Assembly: GCA_020632795.1 (NCBI GenBank)
Contig: JACKEV010000007.1
Location: 558,001 to 622,000, forward strand
Reading direction: 5' to 3'
Length of the DNA: 64,000 nucleotides
Source of the DNA: Alphaproteobacteria bacterium
GTDB lineage: Bacteria; Myxococcota_A; UBA796; CAJQPC01
The notes under the pieces were generated by a model that did no database searches, had not been told where the DNA came from, and saw only the letters and a list, made by a program, of their open reading frames with translations. A program made the position numbers and the translations under genes. How positions within the stretch are numbered: position 1 is the stretch's first letter; each line of letters begins with the position of its first letter. Below, one piece after another: positions 51,100 to 59,645 of the stretch.

Positions 51100-53229
51100 A
51101 TGACACCGAAGATGACACGCCACGCCGCCCTCCTGCTCCTTCTGGTCGCGCCGTCCGTCAGCCACGCCGCCATCCGCGTCGCCGTTGAAGGGTCCACCAC
51201 CTCCGCGGCGAACGCCGTCGCCGCGCAGCTCAACGACGACACGTACTTCGACTTCACCGCGACCGCCGTGGGCCAGAACCTGATCAACACCCCCGCCCTG
51301 CTGTCGAACTACGACGTCGTGGTCACGGGAGACTCCGGCTACTCGGACTACGACTGGTCGCTGCAGATGATCAGCGCTGTCCGCAACTGGGTCACCTCGG
51401 GGCAGGGGGGGCTGGTCACGACCGGGTATCTGGACAGCGCCTTGTGGACCGGCAGCATCGCGGACGCTTTCGATCCACTCATCCCGATCGACGTGAACAT
51501 CAGCCAGTCCGGCTATTGCTTCTACACGCACACGCTCACGGTGACCACGAGCCACGCCGTGACCGACGGCATCACCTCCTTCACGGTCCCGGGCTCAAGC
51601 AACGAGGGCAGCGACTACGCCACGGACGCCACGAACGGTCAGGTCCTCGCCACCATCAGCGGGACATACTGTTCCCCCAGCACCACCCTCAACTCTGTTG
51701 TGGTCGGGGAGTACGGCAGCGGCCACGTCGCGTACCTCTCGCCGGGGTACTTCGGGACGACGGCGGCGGTCAACAACGCCGGGATTCGCAGCGGCGACCC
51801 GGATCGGCTGCTGGAGCAGGCGGTTGCCTGGGCAGCCTGCAACACCACCAACGACACCGACGGCGACGGGATCGGCGACCCCTGCGACAACTGCCCCGCG
51901 GTCGTGAACGTCGGTCAGGCCGACGCTGACGGCGACGGCTTCGGCGACGACTGCGACCTCTGCACCGACCTCGACGGCGACGGCTACGGAGACACCTCCT
52001 ACAGCGCCACCACCTGCACCGCCGACTGTGATGACACCGACGCCACGGTCCATCCGGGCGCCGCCGAGGTCTGGTACGACGGCGTGGACACCGACTGCGA
52101 CGGGCTCTCCGACTACGACGCGGACGCCGACACCTGGGACAGCGACCTCTACAGCGGCGCGGACTGCGACGACACCGACGCGGCGATCAACCCCGGAGCG
52201 GTGGAGACCTGGTACGACGGCGTGGACGCGGACTGCGACGGGGCGAACGACTACGACGCGGACGCGGACGGCTACGAGAGCGACGCCTGGGACGGGGACG
52301 ACTGCGATGACACCGACCGGCTCGTCCATCCGGGCGCGCTCGACGAGTGGTACGACGGCGTGGACGCGGACTGCGACGGGGCGAGCGACTACGACGCGGA
52401 CAGGGACGGCTTCAACAGCGACGCCTACGGCGGCCCGGACTGCGACGACACGCGGGCGGACGTGAGCCCCGTCACCACCGACGTCTGGTACGACGGCGTG
52501 GACGCGGACTGCGACGGGGCGAACGACTACGACGCGGACGCCGACGGGGATCGCAGCGACCTCTACGGGGGCACGGACTGTGACGACACGGACCCGAGCG
52601 TGTACGGCGGCGCCCCCGAGCTGGCCGACGGCCTGGACAACGACTGCGACGGGTTCGATGAGACCCACGACGCGGACGGGGACGGCCTGGACGTGCTGGC
52701 CGAGGTGGCCGCCGGCACCGACCCGAACGACCCGGACACCGACGGGGACGGCCTCACCGATGGCGAAGAGGTCAACGACTACGGCACCGATCCGCTGAAC
52801 CCTGACACCGACGGGGGCGGCGCCGCCGACGGGCTGGAGGTGCTGGCGGACGGCACCGACCCCTTCGACCCGACCGACGACGTGCACGACGACACCGACA
52901 CGGACGGAGACGGCCTCACCGACCGGGAGGAGCAGGTCCTGGGCACGGATCGCCTCGACGATGACACCGATGACGACGGCCTCACGGACGGCGAGGAGGT
53001 GAACGAGCACGGCACCGACCCCCTGGACGCCGACACGGACGGGGGCGGGGTGGGCGACGGCGCCGAGCTGGACCACGGCACCGACCCCCTCAACCCGGCG
53101 GATGACTTCTCCGCCGACGACACCGGCTCTGCTGGCGCCGACAAGGGCTGCGGCTGCGGGACCTCAGGGGGCGCCGGGGCCTGGCTGGCGCTGGTGCTGC
53201 TCGCTGCGCTGCGACGTCGCCGACGCTGA
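51100..53229 (+). CDS. Surface protein with ThuA-like domain, MopE repeats and MYXO-CTERM-type tail (copy 2)
   Basis: 709 residues from the ATG at 51100 (GAGGGG upstream; TAGGAT -10-like box at 51077-51082). Same plan and length as the preceding gene: signal peptide ending SHA, ThuA-like domain (QLNDDTYFDFTATAVGQ, DVVVTGDSGYSDYDWS), TSP3 step, five 138-bp repeats (starting 52024, 52162, 52300, 52438, 52576), TSP3-like steps, and DKGCGCGTSGG plus helix and Arg cluster. It is a tandem duplicate of its neighbour, diverged in the N-terminal domain and in repeat sequence, suggesting different ligands. Converges on the GT87 gene with a 6-bp gap. Confidence 0.88.
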   Translation: MTPKMTRHAALLLLLVAPSVSHAAIRVAVEGSTTSAANAVAAQLNDDTYFDFTATAVGQNLINTPALLSNYDVVVTGDSGYSDYDWSLQMISAVRNWVTSGQGGLVTTGYLDSALWTGSIADAFDPLIPIDVNISQSGYCFYTHTLTVTTSHAVTDGITSFTVPGSSNEGSDYATDATNGQVLATISGTYCSPSTTLNSVVVGEYGSGHVAYLSPGYFGTTAAVNNAGIRSGDPDRLLEQAVAWAACNTTNDTDGDGIGDPCDNCPAVVNVGQADADGDGFGDDCDLCTDLDGDGYGDTSYSATTCTADCDDTDATVHPGAAEVWYDGVDTDCDGLSDYDADADTWDSDLYSGADCDDTDAAINPGAVETWYDGVDADCDGANDYDADADGYESDAWDGDDCDDTDRLVHPGALDEWYDGVDADCDGASDYDADRDGFNSDAYGGPDCDDTRADVSPVTTDVWYDGVDADCDGANDYDADADGDRSDLYGGTDCDDTDPSVYGGAPELADGLDNDCDGFDETHDADGDGLDVLAEVAAGTDPNDPDTDGDGLTDGEEVNDYGTDPLNPDTDGGGAADGLEVLADGTDPFDPTDDVHDDTDTDGDGLTDREEQVLGTDRLDDDTDDDGLTDGEEVNEHGTDPLDADTDGGGVGDGAELDHGTDPLNPADDFSADDTGSAGADKGCGCGTSGGAGAWLALVLLAALRRRRR
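52024..52713 (+). repeat. Five tandem 138-bp coding repeats (copy 2)
   Basis: Same period and register as in the neighbouring gene (starts 52024, 52162, 52300, 52438, 52576), but the units differ more from each other. Confidence 0.8.
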
Positions 53230-53235
53230 GCCGCC

Positions 53236-54990
53236 TCAGGGCAGGGCCGCCGCCGCCCACTCCCCGCGCAGGGGCTCTGCGGGAACACCGGCTGCCTCCA
53301 GCTCGTGGAGCAGCACCCCCTCGGCGGCCAGCCAGGTGGCGAGGTGCTGGTAGCGCACCTGGCTGAGCGCGCCGCCCGGCGCCGCCTCCGCCAACGCCGT
53401 CGCCCGCGCCGCCAGCGCCGGGTTGGCCGCCAGCGGGCCCTGCGCCAGCGCGGTCCACTGGCCGGGCGCCGCGCGCAGGTGCAGGTCCAGGTGCCGCCGC
53501 TTGCCCTTGTTGAAGCTCCCGGTCACCGTCATCATCGGCCAGCGCCGCTCCGCGCCCGCGGGCACCGCGTCGCTCATCCCGAAGGGCGCGGCGGGGATGT
53601 CCCGGGGGGCGTCGAAGCCGCCGGGGGGCGCGACGTCGGGGTCGATGAAGCCGGGGCCCTCGTGCCGGATCTCCCCCCCCGGGCCGGAGGTCAGCGCGTC
53701 GGGGATGGGCCCGTGGCTCGGCTGCCCGACCCGCAGGAAGACCACCATCGCGACCAGACCGCCCAGCGCTGCGATCGGCGCAGGCCAGCGCTCCAGCAGG
53801 CCCGCCAGCGGGCCGCGCTCCTGAGCCAGGGACAGGGCGTGCCCGGTGCGCAGAAGCGTGCCCGCCCACACCAGCAGGCCCAGCAGCATGCAGGCGAAGG
53901 TGGTGTCGTCGGCCCACAGCCGCCACTGGGGCAGCCACACCCCGGCGACCGCCAGCGGGAGCGACACCGCCCAGGTCCAGCGGGGGGCCGCAGGCTGGAG
54001 CGCCCAGGTGCACACCCACAGCCAGGCCGGCGCGTACAGCGGCGTGTAGAGCAGGTGGAAGACCGAGGCGTCCATCCCCAGCCAGGCGAGCACCAGCGCT
54101 CCGCACCCCACCAGCACCGCCGGGGACGGGCGCCACAGCGCCGCGCCCAGCGACAAGGCCGCCGTGATCAACATCATCGCGTTGTGGCGCGCGAAGCCGA
54201 GGTGGTGGCCCCAGGCCGGGAGGTCCTCCCGCACGAGCCAGGCCGGCGCGATGGTGCTCTGGAAATACGAGGTCGCCCGCACCCCCTCGATGAAGTCCTC
54301 CGGGCTCACCACGCTGAGCGCGAGGGCCACGCAGGGCAGCCCGACGAGGCAGCCGCCGACGGCGAACCCCCAGCGCCGCCCGGCCACCAGGGGCAGCGCC
54401 ACCGCCGCCGGCACCAGCTTGAGGCAGGCCCCCACGCCCAGCAGCGCCCCGCCGAGCAGGCCCCGCCGCCGCGGCACGCACACCAGCGCCCCTGCGGCCA
54501 GCGCGGCCAGCGCCATGTTGACCTGCCCCAGCCGCGCGGTCTCGGCGGTCGCCGGGAACAGCGCCATCAACCCCACCCCCGCCGCGCGCACGACCCGGTC
54601 CCGCTCGGGGCTGCGGGGCTGCTCGGCCGGGATGAGCAGGCCCACCGCCACCGCCGCCGCCAGCAGCAACCAACCCCACACCACCTCGAAGTCCGCCCAG
54701 CTCAACGCCGCGAAGGGTCGCAGGACGAAGCCGGTGGTCGGGGGGTAGAGCGTGCTCCAGGTCGCCGCGCCCACCCCCATGTCCCGGGCCTCGTAGACGG
54801 CCTGGAGGTTGGCCGGGTCCAGGGGGTTGAGGCCCTCGGCGATGGCCGCCGCGTACAGGTAGAGCGGCAGGGCGTCGCTCATGCGCCCCAGGCGGTCGTC
54901 GAGCACGGACTGCTGGGCGGCGTGGACCACCGCCAGCGCGGCCACGAGCACCGCGGCCCAGGACAGCACCTTGCGCAGCAGAGGCGTCAC
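53236..54990 (-). CDS. GT87 (DUF2029)-like membrane glycosyltransferase with long C-terminal domain
   Basis: 584 residues, GTG start in GTGA overlap with the upstream glycosidase gene. About ten hydrophobic helices up to residue 415. The first loop has a GLNPLDPANLQAVYEARDMG block and STLYPPTTGFVL, then GQVNMALAAL and GVGACLKLVPAAVALPL, the GT87 pattern seen also in the 8330 gene. It differs by a soluble tail of about 165 residues (from about 420; FNKGKRRHLDLHLRAAPGQW) with no recognised motif. Coupling to a predicted glycosidase suggests work on the same surface glycan. Confidence 0.75.
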   Translation of the reverse strand: MTPLLRKVLSWAAVLVAALAVVHAAQQSVLDDRLGRMSDALPLYLYAAAIAEGLNPLDPANLQAVYEARDMGVGAATWSTLYPPTTGFVLRPFAALSWADFEVVWGWLLLAAAVAVGLLIPAEQPRSPERDRVVRAAGVGLMALFPATAETARLGQVNMALAALAAGALVCVPRRRGLLGGALLGVGACLKLVPAAVALPLVAGRRWGFAVGGCLVGLPCVALALSVVSPEDFIEGVRATSYFQSTIAPAWLVREDLPAWGHHLGFARHNAMMLITAALSLGAALWRPSPAVLVGCGALVLAWLGMDASVFHLLYTPLYAPAWLWVCTWALQPAAPRWTWAVSLPLAVAGVWLPQWRLWADDTTFACMLLGLLVWAGTLLRTGHALSLAQERGPLAGLLERWPAPIAALGGLVAMVVFLRVGQPSHGPIPDALTSGPGGEIRHEGPGFIDPDVAPPGGFDAPRDIPAAPFGMSDAVPAGAERRWPMMTVTGSFNKGKRRHLDLHLRAAPGQWTALAQGPLAANPALAARATALAEAAPGGALSQVRYQHLATWLAAEGVLLHELEAAGVPAEPLRGEWAAAALP

Positions 54991-56072
54991 CGGGGGCGCC
55001 TGGCGCGGGCGTCGGCCCAGGCCTGCAGCGCCTCCACCAGCTCCGGCGGGTCGTCCAGCCGCCCCAGCGCCTTGCAGAGGAACACCCGCTCCACCCCTGC
55101 GCCGAAGGCGAGGTCGAGCTGGTCGACCATCCAGCCGGCGGCCTTGGCGTCCACCGCCGAGATCTCATGGTTGCCCCGGGCGTCCCGCAGCCCGATCTCC
55201 GTCAGCCAGAGCGGGGTGTCGCCGGCGATGTCCCGCCACGCGGCGAGCACGTCCTCCAGCGGGGGCTCGGTGGACCCGACGACGACGTGGAAGGGCAGGG
55301 CGTCGGTGTAGGCGGCCCCGCCCCGGGCGAAGAAGTCCCGGTAGAGGTGGGCGACCGGCTCGTAGACGTTGCCGTCGGTGTGCAGCAGGGGCGCGGCCCC
55401 GCCGACCATCACCGTGGCGCCCGGGTCGGCGGTCTTGGCGGCCTGGTAGCTGGCCCGCACAAGCTCGAAGTAGTCGACGTGGCAGCGCCCGTCCCCCGGG
55501 CTGCAGAACGGCTCGTTGGCGACCTCCCAGGCCGCGACCGGCAGGGCGAGGCCCGGCATGTCGTCGACCCCGTCGCCGTCGTAGCGCTCCACCAGCGCGC
55601 GCACGAAGTCCCGCCAGGCCCCCACCTGCTCGCGCGGCGCCCCCGCCCCGATGCCGGGGCGGTCCACGTCCCGGACCTCGGTGGAGGGGTTGAGGGTGAC
55701 GAAGAGCCGGATGCCCCGCGCCCCCGTGGTCCGCACGACGTGGTCCGGCAGGCTCCAGTCCGCCGGGCCGCCGCCGGGGTGGACGACGTCGGGGGAGAAC
55801 ACATGCCCCAGCGGCCGGTGGGGCCGGGCGACGCCCATGCGCAGCCGCACCACCGCGTCCAGCTCGTCGTCCACGGCCTTGAGGGCGTCCAACCCCGTGA
55901 TCGCCGGGACGTCGTAGATGTCGCAGGCCCCCAGCTCCGGCAGGAGCGCGGGCGTCTCCGCGCAGCCCCCGGGCGAGCCGGCGCAGGCGGACGCGAGGGT
56001 GAGGGCGACGAGCGAGCGGATCGGCGGATGTCTCCGATGTGCAGGGTAACGCGGACGACCGACCTGCAACAA
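54987..56072 (-). CDS. Clan GH-A glycoside hydrolase-like lipoprotein
   Basis: 361 residues if the TTG at 56072 is the start; the start is uncertain. SLVALTLASACAG gives a signal peptide with a likely lipobox (ASAC). A (beta/alpha)8 barrel is indicated by AAWEVANEPFCS (acid/base Glu after Asn, strand 4) and PLWLTEIGLRD (nucleophile Glu, strand 7), the pattern of clan GH-A (GH5/GH39/GH53-like). RLRMGVARPH and RLFVTLNPST fit strands 1-3. The substrate is probably an extracellular or envelope beta-glycan. First gene of a coupled pair with the GT87 transferase. Confidence 0.75.
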   Translation of the reverse strand: MLQVGRPRYPAHRRHPPIRSLVALTLASACAGSPGGCAETPALLPELGACDIYDVPAITGLDALKAVDDELDAVVRLRMGVARPHRPLGHVFSPDVVHPGGGPADWSLPDHVVRTTGARGIRLFVTLNPSTEVRDVDRPGIGAGAPREQVGAWRDFVRALVERYDGDGVDDMPGLALPVAAWEVANEPFCSPGDGRCHVDYFELVRASYQAAKTADPGATVMVGGAAPLLHTDGNVYEPVAHLYRDFFARGGAAYTDALPFHVVVGSTEPPLEDVLAAWRDIAGDTPLWLTEIGLRDARGNHEISAVDAKAAGWMVDQLDLAFGAGVERVFLCKALGRLDDPPELVEALQAWADARARRPR

Positions 56073-56173
56073 AACACGCCCGCGCCGTCGACAAGGGGGG
56101 GCCGAGGATGTAGAGGGGGGCAGCGCTGCACCCTCACCGCCGCAGCATGGGGCCTCGGCCCGCAGGAGCAGAG

Positions 56174-56539
56174 ATGAAGAAGGTTGACGACGGGATCGAC
56201 GAGCACGAGCACGAGCACGACCACGATCACGAGGATGACGACGGCACGGTGACGCTGGTCGACGCCGACGGCAACGAGATCACGTTCGGCATCCTGGGCT
56301 TCGTCGAGGACGAGGAGGTCGACATGGTCTACGCCCTCCTCAGCCCCATCGAGCAGCTCGAGGACGAGGGCGACGAAGACGAGTCGCCCCTCGACGTCTT
56401 CATCTTCCGCTACGAGGAGTTCGATGATGGCGAGAGCTTCTCCTCGGTCGAGGACCCGAAGGAGTTCGAGCGCGTCAGCCAGCTCGCCTCCAAGATGCTC
56501 GCCGACGAGCAGGGCCTGGCGACCGCCGACGAGGAGTAG
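56174..56539 (+). CDS. DUF1292-like acidic protein with His-rich N-terminus
   Basis: 121 residues from the ATG at 56174 (GGAG upstream). The core VTLVDADGNEITFGILGFVE...VYALLSP...DVFIFRYEEFDDGESF...FERVS matches DUF1292, a small protein family of unknown role usually found near housekeeping genes in Firmicutes. Residues about 10-20 are EHEHEHDHDHED, an alternating His/acid tract that should bind Ni, Zn or Co. The rest is also very acidic. The tract is unusual for the family and may make this a metal-buffering version. Only 18 bp separate it from the hydrolase gene. Confidence 0.75.
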   Translation: MKKVDDGIDEHEHEHDHDHEDDDGTVTLVDADGNEITFGILGFVEDEEVDMVYALLSPIEQLEDEGDEDESPLDVFIFRYEEFDDGESFSSVEDPKEFERVSQLASKMLADEQGLATADEE

Positions 56540-56557
56540 GCGGGCTGAGGATCCCTC

Positions 56558-57541
56558 ATGATCCACCCCGCAGGCTTCCGCCCGGCCTGGTGGCTGCCGG
56601 GCCCCCACGCCCAGACCCTCTGGCCGCACCTGTTCAGGCGCCCGCGCCGGCCCCCCACGCGGCGGGAGCGCCTGGAGCTGCCGGACGGTGACTTCGTGGA
56701 CCTGGACTGGACCCCCCGGGAGGACGGCCCGCTGGTCGCGGTGTTCCACGGGCTGGAGGGCTCCATCGACTCCTCCTACGCCAGCGGCGTGCTGGGGGCG
56801 CTGCACGAGGCGGGCCTCCGGGCGGTGCTGATGCACTTCCGGGGCTGCAGCGGCGAGCCCAACCGGCTGCCCCGCGGCTACCACTCCGGCGACACCGGGG
56901 ACATCCGGCACCTGCTGGGGGTGCTCCGGGGGCGCTTCCCCGACACCCCCCTGGGGGCAGTGGGCTACTCCCTTGGGGGAAACGCGCTCCTGTGCACCCT
57001 GGGGGAGGACGGCGCCGACGCCCCGCTGCAGGCGGCGGCGGCGGTCAGCGTGCCCCTGGTGCTGCGCGAGGCCGCCGATCGGCTCAAGCGCGGCTTCTCG
57101 CGGGTCTACGGCGCCCACCTGCTGCGCAGCCTCAAGGCCTCAGCCGCCGCGCGCCTGACCGGCCGGGACGATCACCCCGTTGACCTGGCTGCGGTGCAGG
57201 CCTCCCGGGACTTCTGGGAGCTGGACGACCGGCTGACCGCCCCCCTGCACGGCTTCGCGGACGTGCACGACTACTACGCCCGGTCGGCCTCCCGCCAGCA
57301 CCTGGGCGCGGTGCGCGTGCCCACCCTGGTGGTGCACAGCGCCGACGACCCCTTCCTCACCCCGGCGGTCATCCCCGAGCCCCACGAGCTGTCCGACGCG
57401 GTGCGCTTCGAGCTGAGCCGCGCCGGGGGCCACGTCGGCTTCGTGAGCGGCCGGATCCCCCTTCGCCCGCGCTACTGGCTGGACGAGCGGCTGGTGGCGT
57501 GGTTCTCCGAGAAGCTGCGGTCCGATTTACCTCCAACGTAG
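56558..57541 (+). CDS. Alpha/beta hydrolase of the YheT family
   Basis: 327 residues. The opening PAWWLPGPHAQTLWPHLFRR is the YheT/ABHD1-3 signature. Nucleophile Ser sits in GYSLGGN, oxyanion region in VAVFHGLEGS, catalytic Asp in HSADDPF and catalytic His in GGHVGF. RGCSGEPNRLPRGYHSGDT is the conserved lid segment. Members hydrolyse esters or lipids; the physiological substrate in bacteria is unknown. Probably co-transcribed with the DUF1292 gene. A small hairpin AGCGTT-ACTTTGC-AACGCT (57547-57565) follows directly and may end the transcript. Confidence 0.9.
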   Translation: MIHPAGFRPAWWLPGPHAQTLWPHLFRRPRRPPTRRERLELPDGDFVDLDWTPREDGPLVAVFHGLEGSIDSSYASGVLGALHEAGLRAVLMHFRGCSGEPNRLPRGYHSGDTGDIRHLLGVLRGRFPDTPLGAVGYSLGGNALLCTLGEDGADAPLQAAAAVSVPLVLREAADRLKRGFSRVYGAHLLRSLKASAAARLTGRDDHPVDLAAVQASRDFWELDDRLTAPLHGFADVHDYYARSASRQHLGAVRVPTLVVHSADDPFLTPAVIPEPHELSDAVRFELSRAGGHVGFVSGRIPLRPRYWLDERLVAWFSEKLRSDLPPT

Positions 57542-57580
57542 GAAGGAGCGTTACTTTGCAACGCTTCGAAGCCACCACGA

Positions 57581-57749
57581 GCCCCGAAGCCCGTAGGCGG
57601 AGTGGGTCTGCGGAGTCGGACGTCTGAGCGAGGGCGCGAGGGCCGGATGCCCGGAGCCCGATGCGAAGCCGAGCGAGGAGGGCCACTGGATGTGGCCCGA
57701 CGAGCGGTCCGACGGAGCAGACCCACGGAGCCGTTCAGGGCGTAGGGGC
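57581..57749 (+). other. 169-nt nested hairpin element (possible structured RNA)
   Basis: Five helices nest symmetrically: GCCCC/GGGGC (57581-57585, 57745-57749), GCCC/GGGC (57589-57592, 57738-57741), GGC/GCC (57596-57598, 57730-57732), GTGGGTCTGC/GCAGACCCAC (57602-57611, 57717-57726) and GTCGGAC/GTCCGAC (57615-57621, 57707-57713). The last three are separated by GGA/GGA internal loops on both sides. The interior holds two hairpins with like loops: GGGC-CGGAT-GCCC (57640-57652) and GGGCCAC-TGGAT-GTGGCCC (57680-57698). The gap between the hydrolase stop and the next CDS is 319 nt and this element fills half of it; no believable gene is present. It could be an ncRNA, a long 5' leader or a DNA-level repeat. 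Strand is assumed from the purine-rich internal loops. Confidence 0.55.
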
Positions 57750-57774
57750 GGCGCGACGGGAGACGACGACGCAT

Positions 57775-57790
57775 CACCAGTTGTCTGGTG
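57775..57790 (+). other. Perfect 6-bp hairpin downstream of the nested element
   Basis: CACCAG-TTGT-CTGGTG, 26 nt beyond the nested element and 70 nt before the next start codon. No U tract. It may be part of the same leader. Confidence 0.4.
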
Positions 57791-57860
57791 TGCTGGCGCC
57801 TGAGAACTGGGCGGTCGACGAGGTTCCAGCCAGTCATGGATAATGGAGTCAGGTGAACGC

Positions 57861-58940
57861 ATGACGCTCCTGCTGGCCATCACGACGGGCTGCACGCCCC
57901 CGCCCCCTTCAGACCTCTTCGGGGTGGACACCGCCCCCGAGGTCGAGGTCACCGTCCCCGACGCCCACAGCCTGGCCCTCATGCTGACCGAGGGCGAGGC
58001 CGGCGCGGTCGGCCTGAGCGCTCTGGACCTCGACGCCGCGACCTGGACCGAGGACGTCCTGACCCTCAACGCCGACGCCTGGCTCACCGTGCTGGAGGGC
58101 CGGGCCCTGGTGGTCGAGGGCGACCGGGTCCGCCTGTTCCTGCCCGGGATGTGGGACACGCCCCTGGCCGAGTGGATGATGGACGAGGGCGACGCCCCGG
58201 TCGCCGCTGCGGTCTGCCGGGACCAGCTCTTCCTGGCCCTCTACGGCCGGGCGGCCCTCAGCGTGCACGACCTCGACGACGGGAGGCGCCTGGGTCTGGT
58301 CAACCTCTCCGATGTCGCCGACGCCGACGGGCTGCCCGAGCCCACCTCCCTGGCCGTCGTGCGGAACCGCCTCTTCCTGGGCCTGGGCAACGAGGACCGC
58401 TTCGGCGGCGACGTGCTCGGCGGGCAGGTGGTCGAGGTGGACTGCCGGGGCCGGGTGGCGCTCGGCGGCTGGCCCACCGACGCCCCCGCGACCGTCGCCT
58501 CGATCCCCCTGGACCCCAGCCGGCTGATGGTCATCGACAGCAACCCCGACGGCGACCCCGACGGCGGCCTGCGCTTCATCGACCTGGACGAGGGCTGGCT
58601 CTCCGATCCCCGGCTGTTCGAGGGCCTGCTGCGTCAGGAGCTGGTCGGCATGACCCCCAACGGCGCCCACGCGGTCGTGCGCACCCGGGATCCGCTGGGC
58701 GCGGACGGCCTCGCCTGCCTGGGCTTGCGGGACTACGCCTGGACGCCGCTGTTCAACAGCCCCCAGGACCTCGTCAGCGCGGCGGCGAACGACCGGGGCG
58801 AGGTCTGGGTCGTCGCGCGGGCCCGGGAGGGCGTGCCGAGCAGCCGCAGCGAGGTCTTCACCGTGCAGACCGAGACCTGCAGCATGGGCGCGCCGGCCCT
58901 GCTGCCCAGCCGCCCGCCGCTCTCGGTGGCGTTCTACTGA
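57861..58940 (+). CDS. Predicted lipoprotein with beta-propeller-like repeats, unknown function
   Basis: 359 residues from the ATG at 57861, chosen because AGGTGA lies 5 nt upstream; an in-frame ATG at 57843 is the alternative. A very short signal (MTLLLAITTGC) leads to a Pro-rich linker TPPPP. The mature protein has blade-like strands (LTVLEGRALVVEGDRVRLFL; ALYGRAALSVHDLDDGRRLG; LDPSRLMVIDSNPDGDPDGG) as in PQQ/WD-type propellers, but no catalytic motif. DSNPDGDPDGG may bind calcium. Similar orphan lipoproteins are common in Myxococcota. Overlaps the racemase stop by 7 bp, convergent. Confidence 0.65.
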   Translation: MTLLLAITTGCTPPPPSDLFGVDTAPEVEVTVPDAHSLALMLTEGEAGAVGLSALDLDAATWTEDVLTLNADAWLTVLEGRALVVEGDRVRLFLPGMWDTPLAEWMMDEGDAPVAAAVCRDQLFLALYGRAALSVHDLDDGRRLGLVNLSDVADADGLPEPTSLAVVRNRLFLGLGNEDRFGGDVLGGQVVEVDCRGRVALGGWPTDAPATVASIPLDPSRLMVIDSNPDGDPDGGLRFIDLDEGWLSDPRLFEGLLRQELVGMTPNGAHAVVRTRDPLGADGLACLGLRDYAWTPLFNSPQDLVSAAANDRGEVWVVARAREGVPSSRSEVFTVQTETCSMGAPALLPSRPPLSVAFY

Positions 58941-59632
58941 AGCGCCTCGCGCACCGCCGCCCGGGCCAGGACCTCGGTGGGGTCGATGAGCGGCACCGGC
59001 AGCAGCCCGGGGGTGAGCACCAGGGGCAGCTCGGTGCAGCCCGCGATGATCGCCTCGGCGCCGGCCTCGATGAGCCGGGTCGCCGCCTGGACGAGCCGGG
59101 CGCGGGGAGCGTCCTTGTGGCCCGCCTTGATGCCGTCCGCGCCGTAGATCGCGGCGGTGACCAGGTCCCGCTGGTCGTCGACGCTCGGGGCCAGGACCTC
59201 GACCCCGGCCTCCTGGAAGGGCCGGTGGTAGATGCCGGTGCCCACCGTGCCCGCCGAGGCCAGCAAGCCGACCCGGCGGACCTCCGGCAGGGTTTGCTGC
59301 GTTGCAGCAAGAGCCTCCCGGATCATGTGGAGGAAGGGCACGGGCAGCGCGGCGCTCAGGGCGTCGTGGTAGTGGTGCGCGGTGTTGCAGGGCATCACCA
59401 GCAGCTCGGCCCCGCCCGCGACGAGCACCCGCCCCGCCTGGATCATCATGGGCAGGGGCGAGGGCCCCCGGCCGGCGATCGCGTCGGTGCGCGGCGGGAT
59501 CTGCGGCAGGCTGTAGCAGAGCACCGGGGGGTGCTCCTGGTCGGTGGTGGCCGGGGTGTTCGCGGTGATGCGGGCGCAGAGGTCCCAGGTGGCCTCGGGC
59601 CCCATGCCCCCCAGCACGCCGATGGTGCGCAT
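58934..59632 (-). CDS. Aspartate/glutamate racemase family protein
   Basis: 232 residues. PLP-independent racemase with two catalytic Cys: C82 in MPCNTAHH and C199 in AGCTELPL, plus IGVLGGMGPEAT at the N-terminus, all as in aspartate racemase (RacX/YgeA type). Such enzymes make D-amino acids for the cell wall or for export. Start at 59632 is set by GGAGGG 6 nt upstream; the frame stays open to 59941 by chance. The preceding gene on this strand is the FAD oxidoreductase ending 13 bp upstream, so both are likely one operon. Confidence 0.9.
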   Translation of the reverse strand: MRTIGVLGGMGPEATWDLCARITANTPATTDQEHPPVLCYSLPQIPPRTDAIAGRGPSPLPMMIQAGRVLVAGGAELLVMPCNTAHHYHDALSAALPVPFLHMIREALAATQQTLPEVRRVGLLASAGTVGTGIYHRPFQEAGVEVLAPSVDDQRDLVTAAIYGADGIKAGHKDAPRARLVQAATRLIEAGAEAIIAGCTELPLVLTPGLLPVPLIDPTEVLARAAVREALQ

Positions 59633-59645
59633 CGAGAGCCCTCCG

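Noticed and set aside
49787..52713. Regular direct repeats that could be taken for a CRISPR array
   Set aside because: The period is 138 bp in frame inside a coding sequence and encodes MopE-type protein repeats; no spacers or cas genes.
57551..58159. A 202-codon minus-strand frame across the nested hairpin element
   Set aside because: Ser/Arg/Pro-rich, no ribosome binding site, overlaps the start of the lipoprotein gene; the pairing pattern is a better explanation.
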